Source of the DNA: Fimbriimonadales bacterium
Lineage (GTDB): Bacteria > Armatimonadota > Fimbriimonadia > Fimbriimonadales > GBS-DC
Length of the DNA: 59,234 nucleotides
Assembly: GCA_026003075.1 (NCBI GenBank)
Contig: BPGO01000012.1
Span: 1 to 59,234 of the forward strand
Direction: 5' to 3'
Positions 26,801 to 34,548 of this stretch are shown here, in pieces. Within the stretch, counting starts at the first letter, position 1, and each line of letters starts with the position of its first letter. Made by a program: the position numbers and the translations under genes. The notes beneath the pieces were generated by a model. The model was given only the letters and a program-made list of their open reading frames with translations, was not told where the DNA came from and searched no databases.

Positions 26801-27251
26801 CCACACGCGTCTCGCTGCTGGGCACATAGACAAAGATGCGATAGTAGCCCGGCAGCAGCGGCCCACTGCGCCAGGTAAATTGTGCGATTGAGGGCGCCGG
26901 GTCGCCGGGGTTCAACGGCTCGCGCACACACTCGATATACTGGTAGGGCACGCTGCTATTGGGGTTTTCCAGGTAGGGGTCGATGGCGCGTTCTGTGGCT
27001 AAAGGCGTCTTCCACGCGCCAACAGGGGTGGCGCTGACCAGTGTGAGGTCGTCGTTGTCCACTACAGTTGGCTGGCGGACGGAGTCGATATCGGGCAGCG
27101 TCCACGCCAGCAGGAAGTTTGCGACGCTGTTGCGCGCATTCGTGGTCGTTCCCGTGCGCTGATTGCTCCCGCGATGGGTGGACCAGCTCTCTTGCGCGAC
27201 CGCCGTAAGGGTCGCGACACCTAAAATCACTCCGATCAGTGTCCGCTTCAT
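20877..27251 (-). CDS. giant exported beta-propeller protein, second PilY1-like member of the pil operon
   Basis: 2124 residues. The ATG at 27251 is chosen because GGAGG lies eight bases upstream and a signal peptide (MKRTLIGVILGVATLTAVAQ) follows; the frame extends 59 codons upstream without support. Visible parts: a quinoprotein-type start (WSTHRGSNQRTG), two golvesin-C-terminal-like beta domains (about 150-230 and 320-410, each with YTV..V.LNQ/VDQ and GG.W..L), a PQQ-like beta-propeller (about 430-830: AAQNGAVYAVDALGDG, YVTTGGIEGGRLYVIKADNG, YVGGMNGRVIAFDADTG), then long beta-rich repeats and a second propeller-like part. Last gene of the operon. Likely surface or pilus-tip protein by position. 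Confidence 0.8.
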   Translation of the reverse strand: MKRTLIGVILGVATLTAVAQESWSTHRGSNQRTGTTTNARNSVANFLLAWTLPDIDSVRQPTVVDNDDLTLVSATPVGAWKTPLATERAIDPYLENPNSSVPYQYIECVREPLNPGDPAPSIAQFTWRSGPLLPGYYRIFVYVPSSETRVGGIEVPYARQAEYTVTDSTGTPVTLYLNQTLGGWQPLGDRVFYYDGSTEITVTLSNLIRLNSPDYPLALTPIVAADAIRFVPDYGAVQASPVVIRSPLNPGNHLVYIANGNGTITCVENPVGTRGARVRWTLRVPDLPDQDQGQVYDDEDANFTAGAFTPNNTLSDRYGQLYHEIVPTNDAGNTQRAYWMIQVPTTGQYYVYAWFPSDDLNAREAQYVIENEDATVRVRVDQRFGGRWVLLNRIPVPMRSGRTYQIEVNNFSPADVAAGSQRVIADAIRVVSADGLNNAVFSTPAVGQVRVRDGNSTVTRWVVVFAAQNGAVYAVDALGDGENGTRRGETKIYWIVKPQNATSFSYASPLILESDNLVAIGNPAGSVYLIRTDHNPNNPNDNPLQWQYDRFNAAFVSTPAYDPATRLLYIGSSEGSNQFGRVIALNPFVQDDPDTTQDERVAWVYPPEDQNPIEPITSTPAVALGRVYVTTGGIEGGRLYVIKADNGSLVWARPALGTPLTSFFSFYYSSPLVVENLPYRGVSTNIVYVGGMNGRVIAFDADTGDLLYISENLGGQIFSSPIFTNVRDTDENGNVLDVRPAVVVATNSGLLLALHADEQVNSRNGKAFEGWDLYADTVFASPAMLDDWLYAADDAGIVYAYNVLGIATAPPETGLGGIIRVPGQTTTADGSDYSKLKVSVTTRKEDADAVLNGTMRPDELEPRYPDALEWGDTFYVVVWNFKQGTNPQPLRVQVIGPGITRVEYTLAPRQTPNPPRDNPNLDYVAVQSITIQASGNNFYSPGEKYELQVRFGQGGWTSDLAIETPGMDRPAPGGGLETPPYGGDDPDSLTTGAGWRFGVANPLKLEGIGVVGAGGTTQNLFNGNKSDTASFDVSTRFRDALGLPQRIGLGEHGKSLFGDFVVQDRRTPQTSNVAPIALNVRAYVDDMRWQGGAAAVVRALPWEIMPTFPNRSPDYPDISGRRIQMLLDGGTDLQRASARALPTGNEVKVQIEIPRYQPANRTGYNSITRIYVDSNNNGRFDGLESVLQPGVTQNLRIEAYREITTIATVQIDERLFVEEQVIDFGSLPGGFGFNWGNLFANHPVSSFRPDNPIFSPYWKTFTVRNEGNVNLYPVYLGKAFGSPQGTQYLFSDMVSSFAGMPAWTTVASTLDTRFWPQPNPFYPGGNQPYPILQKPQVGDYAPTVLTQPAIPARRDPNIVVEPRKPQVSIAIPPFQPMGVYSQVLSPYQHNQGGTPGVVNGAFATPPMRVVVRVRETQLTGNTNQGVAPMIDGVPNANAPRVSDITPTAYRDPSTGKLHLYWASNRADPVQRPDSFYLYKATLNWDASNTLQNGVRTTNGWLPDSSNRWWGALFGPYPNDPNGDLFSQALGLGRPLTPAEIATIKHHRPFVRVTPGGAFLFWTGEVLVRNQKYELLFSVRLDPATGEPIGNPQAVALDPAVPRSSLSITGLDGVGNWLFYVAAPSGRNQIFYLASEGDQFASWRREQRLPLSPIVRSVESVQADVYRVTANPNNPAQGLVYLADVFFIGTVGDRNESEILMQRFYVNPRNGTLLPLSDTRVDRPLGVTQERFLPTIIDEVAQKDPNQNVWRVRHLDWAPLDGNWNRNTPDIDIKINGVSILQQRHPNNPSMFILQEPIVDTQTGLLQFTYNEPILNGSGQIVNLLNRGQIIVDPNNGTIRFVNFAPRLNDLVTVSYRPRVYRISSIAPGSAGTYSQLRAVFQRTMNPRYNIANPGASPVRKGINNGVVPSNERPPVDRVWLFFRRSSPPPNSSGNFFFKTLRPGVRLQSPILTQRGQLPLQTGSFTLAQGTNHAVVQLTPNNVAGAQLGYYEYDALRGNIYFTTDDLGKEVVVRYLARDRAGNIVQLEETQVVRWIDEGNLSRSFATEVEYTSPVPIDLPTNELYLWAMPNLEFRQPGSSLSDPYGGLDEALLLFWSSSRNGVSNLYGGAIQPRFYISPFDPDQD

Positions 27252-27288
27252 CCAACGCCTCCGAGTGTTCATTTGCCCCACCATCATC

Positions 27289-30200
27289 TTAGAAACCTCC
27301 CCTATCTGCCGAACTGGGCTTACGCAACTGATACGAACCGCTGAGCTCAGGGCGATCCAGCGTACTCCAGAGAATAGAACTGTTGCTAAAGCCCAGATTG
27401 TCTTGGTTTGCTTGATAGTTGCGTGCATTCAGTTCGAACACCTCACCTGGAAACTCGCGCGTTTCGATAGTGTTGCCCGAGCGCACGAGCGTGGTTCCGT
27501 TGTAGGCGTTCACAATCAGGACATTGCCGTTGTCCAAGTAGCGCGCCTGTCGCGGTTTGAACAGAATTGGGCGCAATAGGTTGCCGCTGCCGTCCTCCGC
27601 GAGGTCGTTGCCATCCAAGCGTCGGCGGATGTGATTGGTGTACACCTCGTTGATGAGCATCCATGTGACGGGAAGCGTATCGCCGACGGTTCCCGTTGTG
27701 GGTACTTGCAACTCGTAGACGCCTGTGCTTGTGGTCACCAGCAGGTACAGCCCGGCGTTGCCCTGTCCGCTCGCGCTGCGCTTGGAGGTATCAATCGCTA
27801 TTGGTGCGAGGATGGGCACGATGCGCCCGTCAGGCAAGCGCATGCGACGGATGTAGAGAGTTTGGTCGCTTCCGTTCACGATGAGTTGGAGGGTGATCAT
27901 GCCCGCTTCCGGTGTGAACGGCTCTTGCGGGGTCGGCGTACCAGCGCCAGTAGCTTCGAACGCGCTCACGGCAGCATTTTGCACCATGGTCGCGAAGCCA
28001 ATTCGGGTGGTTGTGCCGTCCCAGTATTCAAACCGCTGCGCCGACACATATCGATAGGCGCGCTCCAGTCGCTGGGCAGGCGTCATCCAATACAGCACGC
28101 CCAGCATTGCGCCCAGCTGGGGATGCTGTACCGGCGCACCGACGGTAAAGGTGGTCGGGTCGGCGACATAGCGGTCCACAATATCCACCACACGCGCGTT
28201 ACCCGCGTCGGTAATCGTGTAGTGAATCCAATACTCCAGCGGCGAGCGCACGGCGTAAGGGTTGCGATTCGCCGGCACATATTCTGTCCAGACCGCCACA
28301 TCGGTCGGGTTGCGTAGCGTTTCCGGCGCGCCGCTCACATAGTTCGAACCCGGCAAGCTATTCGCCTGCGCCCACGCCTCGTCGCGCAGGTCGATAATCT
28401 GAGCGACTTGGTCGCTGCTATCGCGCAGCACCACACGGTCGGGGATAAAGCGCGTGATCGTTCGAACCTCCGCGCCCGCGCGATCAATAATTGCCACGCG
28501 GTTGCGCTCCGGTTCCACAATCAGCAGTTCGTTTTCGCCGTAGCGATACACACGAGCGTTGGGCGTTATCGGATAACCTGCCTTGCTGGGCACGATGGAG
28601 CCAGTGTAGAAGTCCAGTTGCGTATTTTCGGTAGACCAGACCACGCGCCCGGCAGTATCCACCTCCAGCAGGCGGCTCTCATCGGCGATAATTGTGCTTT
28701 GACGGCTATAAGCCTGCAAGCCTTCACCTGAACTGATAATCAGTAAACCTTCGCCAACCGCGATGGGCGACAGTCCTGTGCCTACTTGGAAGCCGTTTGC
28801 GAAGCGACGGAACAACTCGCGCAGGAACGCTCCGGGATCGGGATCTTGTTCCAAATCGGTAATCAGGTCGTCGATAAAGGGCCAGCGAATAATGGACTGA
28901 TACTTTAGGGGGTTCGCTGGGTCCACGCGCGGCACAGTGCCCGCTTGCGCTTTGCGCTGTGCCAGATCGGGCTGGAGACGATAGGGATCGGTTGCCACGC
29001 CCAAAATCCCACCGAAGGTCTCCAGACCGCTGCCCGTGGGAATCGTAATCTGGCATGGCATATAAATCACATCGCCCACCAGCACGGGGTTTGCCTGCAG
29101 CTGCTGTCCCAGAAACACGGCGTACCAGCGCAGGTTGTTCCAGTTGCCCGGTATCGTGTCTGGGTCTATCCACACGGGGGCAGTACCGCCGATGTTCACC
29201 AGTACCGGCTGTGTCAAACTCAGCACATTCTCGAGGAGGTTAATCTGCCCGCCGCCACTCGCTTGACCAAAGCCGGTGATGCGAATCTGTCCCGTGTTCA
29301 CATCGACCTTGATGTCGGGGTTCGGGCTATTCGGCGAATAGGTTAGGGTGGCAATCACATTCGTGATCGGGTTGGCTCCCGAGCGTCCGTAGTCGCGCTG
29401 GGAGATACGGATATCGCCTGTTGCGGCGATGGGGGCGCCCAAATCGATGATGAACTGTTCTGGCTCGGCGTCCAGCGCGATTAGCACGGTGTAGGGGAAG
29501 CCAAACGGTCCCACTCGAGCTTGCCCTTCCGCAACGGCGTAGATGGCGCCGTCGTAGTATATCGGTGCGCCCTTGAAGGTGAAGTTCATCCACTGGCGTC
29601 GAGGCTCTTCGTTCGAGTTCGGTACATAGTCGTGGCTGAAGCGCAGGAACCGCCCCACGAAGCGCATAAAGTACTCGTTCGGCTCGCGATAGATCGTACT
29701 GGGCGGCACAATCATTGGGTCCGTACTTTGCGGTCCAGGGATCACTTGCTGATAGCCGCCGTGCGATTGCCAGCGCCACAGCACTTTCGAGCCGCCGCGT
29801 GTTTGCTGTTGTGTCGGGGGCATCTGCTCCTGCAAGGCGATGATGTTGCCGCTCGCGTTATTGGCGTCGGTCTGGTCGGTGCCTGTGGTGATATACAGTA
29901 TCCCGTTCGGTGAAAGCGTGAACCCACGCAATTTCTGCGGCGGTACACTGATCGCATCGGTATACGCGGGCAAGCTTGCAAAGGTGCGGAACATCAGGTT
30001 GAGGTTGCTCGCATATGCCCAGTCGATGTAGTAGTCGATGATGAAGGTGTATCCGCTGATGGGTCCGTTATACACGACGCGCCCCTGCTCTGCGGGTGGG
30101 TTAAAGACGCATGACGCAGTGATGTCGTCGATTTGCCCTGTAGCGTTGTCGATTCGGAACACGCGCGGGTGGAGCGGGTTCGTGATGCCGTCGCTGGGAA

Positions 30201-30423
30201 CATAGTAGCGTCCGCGTCCGGTGAGGCGCGAACGGAGATAGTTCTGATAGATACCTGCGCTATTGATGGCAGGGGTCAGTACTTCGCCTTTCGCGCCAAT
30301 CCAGAACGCCTGCACCCCTTCCAGTTGTGTGGAGCCGGTGCCCCCGAGATCGCGTCGTGCGCCGAAGTAGACCACGATGTCGTTGCCGCCACCTTGCCCG
30401 TAGTTCGGCACATAGCCCGCCAC
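27289..30423 (-). CDS. PilY1-like propeller protein, C-terminal fragment after frameshift
   Basis: 1044 residues of open frame, beginning with a GTG (30423) that is not a convincing start: the protein reads on directly from the preceding frame (WLLP then PVAGYVPNYGQGGG). Removing one G from the GGG run at 30428-30430 joins both frames into one protein of about 1546 residues. Content is beta-propeller-like (GFTLSPNGILYITTGTDQTDANNASGNIIAL, GAPIYYDGAIYAVAEGQARV) followed by further beta-rich strands. It sits where PilY1 sits in pilus operons. Could be a real frameshift mutation or a base-calling error. Confidence 0.75.
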   Translation of the reverse strand: MAGYVPNYGQGGGNDIVVYFGARRDLGGTGSTQLEGVQAFWIGAKGEVLTPAINSAGIYQNYLRSRLTGRGRYYVPSDGITNPLHPRVFRIDNATGQIDDITASCVFNPPAEQGRVVYNGPISGYTFIIDYYIDWAYASNLNLMFRTFASLPAYTDAISVPPQKLRGFTLSPNGILYITTGTDQTDANNASGNIIALQEQMPPTQQQTRGGSKVLWRWQSHGGYQQVIPGPQSTDPMIVPPSTIYREPNEYFMRFVGRFLRFSHDYVPNSNEEPRRQWMNFTFKGAPIYYDGAIYAVAEGQARVGPFGFPYTVLIALDAEPEQFIIDLGAPIAATGDIRISQRDYGRSGANPITNVIATLTYSPNSPNPDIKVDVNTGQIRITGFGQASGGGQINLLENVLSLTQPVLVNIGGTAPVWIDPDTIPGNWNNLRWYAVFLGQQLQANPVLVGDVIYMPCQITIPTGSGLETFGGILGVATDPYRLQPDLAQRKAQAGTVPRVDPANPLKYQSIIRWPFIDDLITDLEQDPDPGAFLRELFRRFANGFQVGTGLSPIAVGEGLLIISSGEGLQAYSRQSTIIADESRLLEVDTAGRVVWSTENTQLDFYTGSIVPSKAGYPITPNARVYRYGENELLIVEPERNRVAIIDRAGAEVRTITRFIPDRVVLRDSSDQVAQIIDLRDEAWAQANSLPGSNYVSGAPETLRNPTDVAVWTEYVPANRNPYAVRSPLEYWIHYTITDAGNARVVDIVDRYVADPTTFTVGAPVQHPQLGAMLGVLYWMTPAQRLERAYRYVSAQRFEYWDGTTTRIGFATMVQNAAVSAFEATGAGTPTPQEPFTPEAGMITLQLIVNGSDQTLYIRRMRLPDGRIVPILAPIAIDTSKRSASGQGNAGLYLLVTTSTGVYELQVPTTGTVGDTLPVTWMLINEVYTNHIRRRLDGNDLAEDGSGNLLRPILFKPRQARYLDNGNVLIVNAYNGTTLVRSGNTIETREFPGEVFELNARNYQANQDNLGFSNSSILWSTLDRPELSGSYQLRKPSSADRGGF

Positions 30424-31930
30424 AGGCGGGCAGCAGCCAGTTGCCCACGTTGCTTGTGCGCGGCTGGAACCACTCGGCAGGGAAAACGCCCTGACTGGCG
30501 ATTATTTGGGGGGGATTGCTGAGCAGCACGGCGTAGAAGCCCGCCGAGTTTTGCGATCCCGCTTGATGGTAGGAAGGCACAAGCAGCAGGGTGTTGTCGA
30601 TTACGATAGGAGCAGGGATTTGCCCGTCCGCCGTGGTCGGCATGGAGGCGGCGGGCGCAGGCGAAGCGAGGCTCCAGACCAGTTGCCCCCCAGGCGGAAT
30701 GCGCCCCTGCGCGTCGCGGGGCAGTGCCCAGTAGCCACGCACTTCAGTGCCCACCACCACAATCACTTGCAAGCCGCGCACGGTTTCCACAACCACCGGG
30801 GGCGAGGCTTGCCCACCGAGATTCACCTCCCAAACCTTGTCGAAAGTTTCGCCTTGTTCAAGATCTAAAATCCCGTCGTCGGTGCGTCCGTCGCCGTCGA
30901 GGTCGCGCTTGGGCACTGCATCGTAGCACATCAGGCGATTCCCACTCACCAGAAAGACCAGCCCCCCATAGACAACGGGCGTGCCGTTAGCAAGGGTATA
31001 GTTCGTGTTGCGGTCGCGCCAGCGCACGGCTAACGGTGCGCCATACTGGTCAGAAACCGCATTTGCGCGTCGCGCGTTGAAGGCATCGCTACTACCCGCG
31101 CCTGCCCAGCGAATGAGGTTATAGGCGAACTTGAGTTCTAAATCGGGCACGGCTTCCATGCGGTACTCGCGCGCTTGGTCGGGCACAGAACCATTGCTGC
31201 GTACTAAGGGGGTGTTAATCGCCGCAGCAATCCCTGCCGCGCTGACCACGATTCGCCCGGAGCCGTAGGTCGCAGCGGCAATCACAGGCGTGCTGGGGTT
31301 CACCGCCGTCACGATTTGCAGCACGGGTCGGTTCGCACTGATATCGAGAGCGCCGCCGCCGAACCCGCGTCCACGCAAACCCAAACTCGCTACCTCGCCC
31401 GGAGTCAGGGTGTAGTATCCCCGCAGCAGCGGATGGTTCAGGTTCACGATGTTAATCGGCGCGGTATTCGCCACAGGAGCCACTTCAGGGAACCAAAGCG
31501 TGCCCGATGCGCCCTGCTGGGGATAATCGATCCACAAGACCCCGCCGCCATCCACGAAACGGCGTAGCTTCTCGCGAATCTCGGCGGTCATGCCACCCCA
31601 ATTCGTACGGCTGATGAGCAGAATCTGGTATCGCGCCAGTTGTGCGTCGTTCAGGCGTCCCACATCCACCAGCCAGTAGTTTGCCTGATTGCGTGTTGTG
31701 CCCGCCGGTGCATACGGGTTGCGGAACACCAACCCCAACGGCTTGAGGTCTGTACGCCGATCCATCGCGTAGAAGGTGTAGACATCGCGTACAAAGTTGT
31801 CGTTGGGATTGAATACCACCACACCGGCGTTGACGGTGACCGTGCGCGGTTCGTAGCCACGCCCGTCCGCCAGCGCATGGAGCGCCGCCAAACTGATTGC
31901 GCCTACCAGAATCCACTTCATCCATTTCAT
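30260..31930 (-). CDS. PilY1-like propeller protein, N-terminal fragment
   Basis: Starts MKWMKWILVGAISLAALHALA, a signal peptide, with a G-rich ribosome site upstream. Residues about 40-290 look like an uncharacterised beta/alpha domain that includes a flavodoxin-like RFVDGGGVLWIDYPQ segment (as in DUF4159/gas-vesicle-type GATase-like folds), then propeller strands such as GGLVFLVSGNRLMCYDAVPKRDLDGDGRTDDG. True sequence ends near residue 500; the last about 55 residues (rich in Arg) are out of frame beyond the GGG run at 30428-30430. It is 16 bases after the PilX-like gene. Confidence 0.75.
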   Translation of the reverse strand: MKWMKWILVGAISLAALHALADGRGYEPRTVTVNAGVVVFNPNDNFVRDVYTFYAMDRRTDLKPLGLVFRNPYAPAGTTRNQANYWLVDVGRLNDAQLARYQILLISRTNWGGMTAEIREKLRRFVDGGGVLWIDYPQQGASGTLWFPEVAPVANTAPINIVNLNHPLLRGYYTLTPGEVASLGLRGRGFGGGALDISANRPVLQIVTAVNPSTPVIAAATYGSGRIVVSAAGIAAAINTPLVRSNGSVPDQAREYRMEAVPDLELKFAYNLIRWAGAGSSDAFNARRANAVSDQYGAPLAVRWRDRNTNYTLANGTPVVYGGLVFLVSGNRLMCYDAVPKRDLDGDGRTDDGILDLEQGETFDKVWEVNLGGQASPPVVVETVRGLQVIVVVGTEVRGYWALPRDAQGRIPPGGQLVWSLASPAPAASMPTTADGQIPAPIVIDNTLLLVPSYHQAGSQNSAGFYAVLLSNPPQIIASQGVFPAEWFQPRTSNVGNWLLPACGGLCAELRARWRQRHRGLLRRTTRSRGHRLHTTGRGAGVLDWRERRSTDPCHQ

Positions 31931-31946
31931 AGCTTATGCCCCCGCC

Positions 31947-34535
31947 TTATGGTCGGATATCGCCTGCGTAAATCGGTTTCGGACACACGGGCAAGCGCGG
32001 AATCGGCGGTAAGAGCCTGCCCGGATGTTGACCCGAAGGGTCTTGCGTTGCATCGTACGCCACGCGCCCAATCGCATTCGGCGTGCGGAACACAGGGTCG
32101 TGGCGCATAAACAGATTCACCGCATACTGACGCGCTCCGTCTTCATCGTGGAAATACTGCTGATGCTGCACCGGAATCTCGAACGAAGACGCGCCATAGC
32201 GACGCGGGATCCAACCCCACTTCCGTAGCCATTCGGTTTGGTCGCCCAGTGAGGCGGTGAAATTCTCGGCGATGGAGCCGACAATCGTAATCTTGATGTC
32301 CAACGGCTCGCCGTAGAATGGAAACTCAGGCGACGCCACCCCCGCAGGACGCACGCCACGCGCCTCGAAGTTCGCGCGCGTATCCTGCGGGTCTGTGTTG
32401 AACCAGTAGCCTGGGATGACGAAGAAGCACCCCTCTTGCGCGAACAATGCCGCCTCGATTCGGATGTCGAGCGGTTGGATTGCCGCCGCGCTGAAGCGGT
32501 ACGGCGTGTTATCGGTGGGGAGCTGGAAGTTACCCAAATTCGATATCGACTGCAGCTGGAGTTGCAGCAAGTTGGGTATCCCCTGACCGGGGATGAGCGC
32601 ATAGCTCGACCCAGTAGGTGGCGGCACTAACGGGAACGCAATTTTCTCGTAGTTCGGGTAGACTTGCAGTGTGCTGCGCCCCAGCGGATACATTACTGCC
32701 GGGAAGCCCGGTATGTTGAACCGATAGAACGGGTCGGTGAACTCCGAAGGGTTCACCAACAGATTGATGAACGACCCTGCACCGCTGGCAGCGTGGCGCA
32801 AGTAAAGCCGCAGCCCGCCGAAGTTGCCCGTGTATTGCGTTGGGTCTACCCCGAAGCTGAATAGCAGTTTCATCGGCTGATCGGGCAGCACTTCGAAGAA
32901 ATAGGGTGCTTCCACATTCGTCGGGTCGCCTTGGGCGTTGGCAGGACTATCGAAGGTGCGCTGCAGGAACTGGGTCGTGTTCACGCATACATAGTCTTTC
33001 GCGATAATTGCCAGTGCGGAGCGCTCATTGCCCTTGACGATGTTGCCCTCAATATAGGCTGTGCCGTTCGTGACAATTGTAATCTGCCTGCCTGAAGGGA
33101 TCCGTCCCTTGATGCGAACATTCCCCTCTGCGTAAATCACGCCGTTGAACGGTACATCGAAGCTCGTGTCGCTTTGCGTGATTTCGCTGGTGAGCGTCGG
33201 GTCGTTCGGGTTGTTCGGGTTGCGGAAGAAGAAGTTCATCGTCTTGAGGTTGGTCGGCAAGCCCGTGATGGGGCTGTACCACACATCGCGCGGCTCGGCT
33301 TGGTTGCGTGTGATGCGGAACCCTTGCGCGCGGATGCTGCCGTCCGTGTTCAGGATTTCCACCAGCTCAATAAACACGCCGGGCGGTTCGTAGAATGGAC
33401 CATTCCAGAAGCGCGACTTGCCAGGGTTCACCCAATCACCGCGCAGGGTGTAGCCGCCCAGAAAGCCGCGGCTCTCCTGCTGAATGTCAAGCGCGTTATT
33501 GATATAGATTCCGCGCCCGAAGCCATACTGCCCTGTGTTGAACCAGACGCCGTTGGGGCGCTGACGCCAGATACCCGATTCTTGCGTCGCAGCAGCGTAG
33601 CGAGGGAGGTTCGTCGCAGGGTCCACCGTGTCCATGCGCGGTGGCTCCAAATAGGCAATGGCGCGTGGGTAGCCGTCGGCTGCGGTCAGTGGGCGTCCGT
33701 CGCGATACAGCCCGTTCACGGTGGTGAAGTTCGGCGCGTTGCTGGGCTGTAAGGGGTAGGTGTTTGTGCCGACGCGCATCTGCACCCGTGCGCCTGTGTT
33801 ATGCACTACCTCGCCCGCCACATAGACGCGCTCGCCCAAGTCGGGGTCGATCGAGATTTCGACATTCCCGCTCAAGCGCAGGTTGCCGTTCACATAAACA
33901 GAGCCGCCTCCCACCCCAGGCTCACCCAGAATCATCCGGTAGGGGACGCCGATGCCGATGTCCTCGGCGCCCAATTCCATCAGCGTGCCGCGCTGTTCCT
34001 TGTTCATCACGAAGCGTAGGTAATCGATAGTGCCGATCTGCATGTAGGCGACGCGCTCGGCGCGGCTAGTGCGGTCGGCGAGGTTGAAAGTGGTGGGATC
34101 GTTAGGGTCAATCACGCCCACACGCCCAACCGATTCGATCTTGATCACGGGTTGACGATGCACGGGTCCCGAGGACTGGTAGGAGACGCGAATCAGGGCG
34201 CGCCCGTTCTGCAGATTGACGCGTGTGTAGCCACCCGTGCCATCGGCAGGGTTATAGGGCTTGAGCCAGAAGTAATCGGGGTCGGCAGGTGTGGTGATGT
34301 TGTCGGGGATGGGGCGCCAGTCCGCGCCGAACTCGCTACGCACGAGTTGGTCAATCGCATACTGTAGCCCCGACTCCGCGAAGTATTCCGCGCTGAGCCG
34401 TTCACGCGCCTGCCGCACATTGATGATGTTGCGGGCAATCACGGTGATGAAGACCCCACCCAAAACCAGCAGCACAAAGCTGACCAGCAGGGCAATCACC
34501 AGCGTCTGACCGCGTTCGGTTCGTGTGCGTTTCAT
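31947..34535 (-). CDS. PilX-like membrane protein of the pil operon
   Basis: 862 residues. N-terminal MKRTRTERGQTLVIALLVSFVLLVLGGVFITVIARNIINV-type start: short basic leader then one hydrophobic helix (about 10-38), followed by RQARERLSAEYFAESGLQYAIDQL, the pattern of PilX/GspK-type pseudopilins. The large rest is beta-helix-like, with repeated NGNLRLSGNVEISIDP, GNVRIKGRIPSGRQITIVTNGTAYIEGNIVKGN strands as in DUF4900/bactofilin-like exported proteins. Far longer than classic PilX (about 200 residues). Lies 13 bases after the PilW-like gene. Probably a minor pilin or a pilus-associated scaffold. Confidence 0.72.
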   Translation of the reverse strand: MKRTRTERGQTLVIALLVSFVLLVLGGVFITVIARNIINVRQARERLSAEYFAESGLQYAIDQLVRSEFGADWRPIPDNITTPADPDYFWLKPYNPADGTGGYTRVNLQNGRALIRVSYQSSGPVHRQPVIKIESVGRVGVIDPNDPTTFNLADRTSRAERVAYMQIGTIDYLRFVMNKEQRGTLMELGAEDIGIGVPYRMILGEPGVGGGSVYVNGNLRLSGNVEISIDPDLGERVYVAGEVVHNTGARVQMRVGTNTYPLQPSNAPNFTTVNGLYRDGRPLTAADGYPRAIAYLEPPRMDTVDPATNLPRYAAATQESGIWRQRPNGVWFNTGQYGFGRGIYINNALDIQQESRGFLGGYTLRGDWVNPGKSRFWNGPFYEPPGVFIELVEILNTDGSIRAQGFRITRNQAEPRDVWYSPITGLPTNLKTMNFFFRNPNNPNDPTLTSEITQSDTSFDVPFNGVIYAEGNVRIKGRIPSGRQITIVTNGTAYIEGNIVKGNERSALAIIAKDYVCVNTTQFLQRTFDSPANAQGDPTNVEAPYFFEVLPDQPMKLLFSFGVDPTQYTGNFGGLRLYLRHAASGAGSFINLLVNPSEFTDPFYRFNIPGFPAVMYPLGRSTLQVYPNYEKIAFPLVPPPTGSSYALIPGQGIPNLLQLQLQSISNLGNFQLPTDNTPYRFSAAAIQPLDIRIEAALFAQEGCFFVIPGYWFNTDPQDTRANFEARGVRPAGVASPEFPFYGEPLDIKITIVGSIAENFTASLGDQTEWLRKWGWIPRRYGASSFEIPVQHQQYFHDEDGARQYAVNLFMRHDPVFRTPNAIGRVAYDATQDPSGQHPGRLLPPIPRLPVCPKPIYAGDIRP

Positions 34536-34548
34536 AGTCTTTGTCTCC

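Noticed and set aside
22671..26891. Long plus-strand frames (for example 22671-23756 and 25908-26891) opposite the giant propeller gene
   Set aside because: Antisense shadows of a long GC-rich coding region; no recognisable domains, no ribosome sites.
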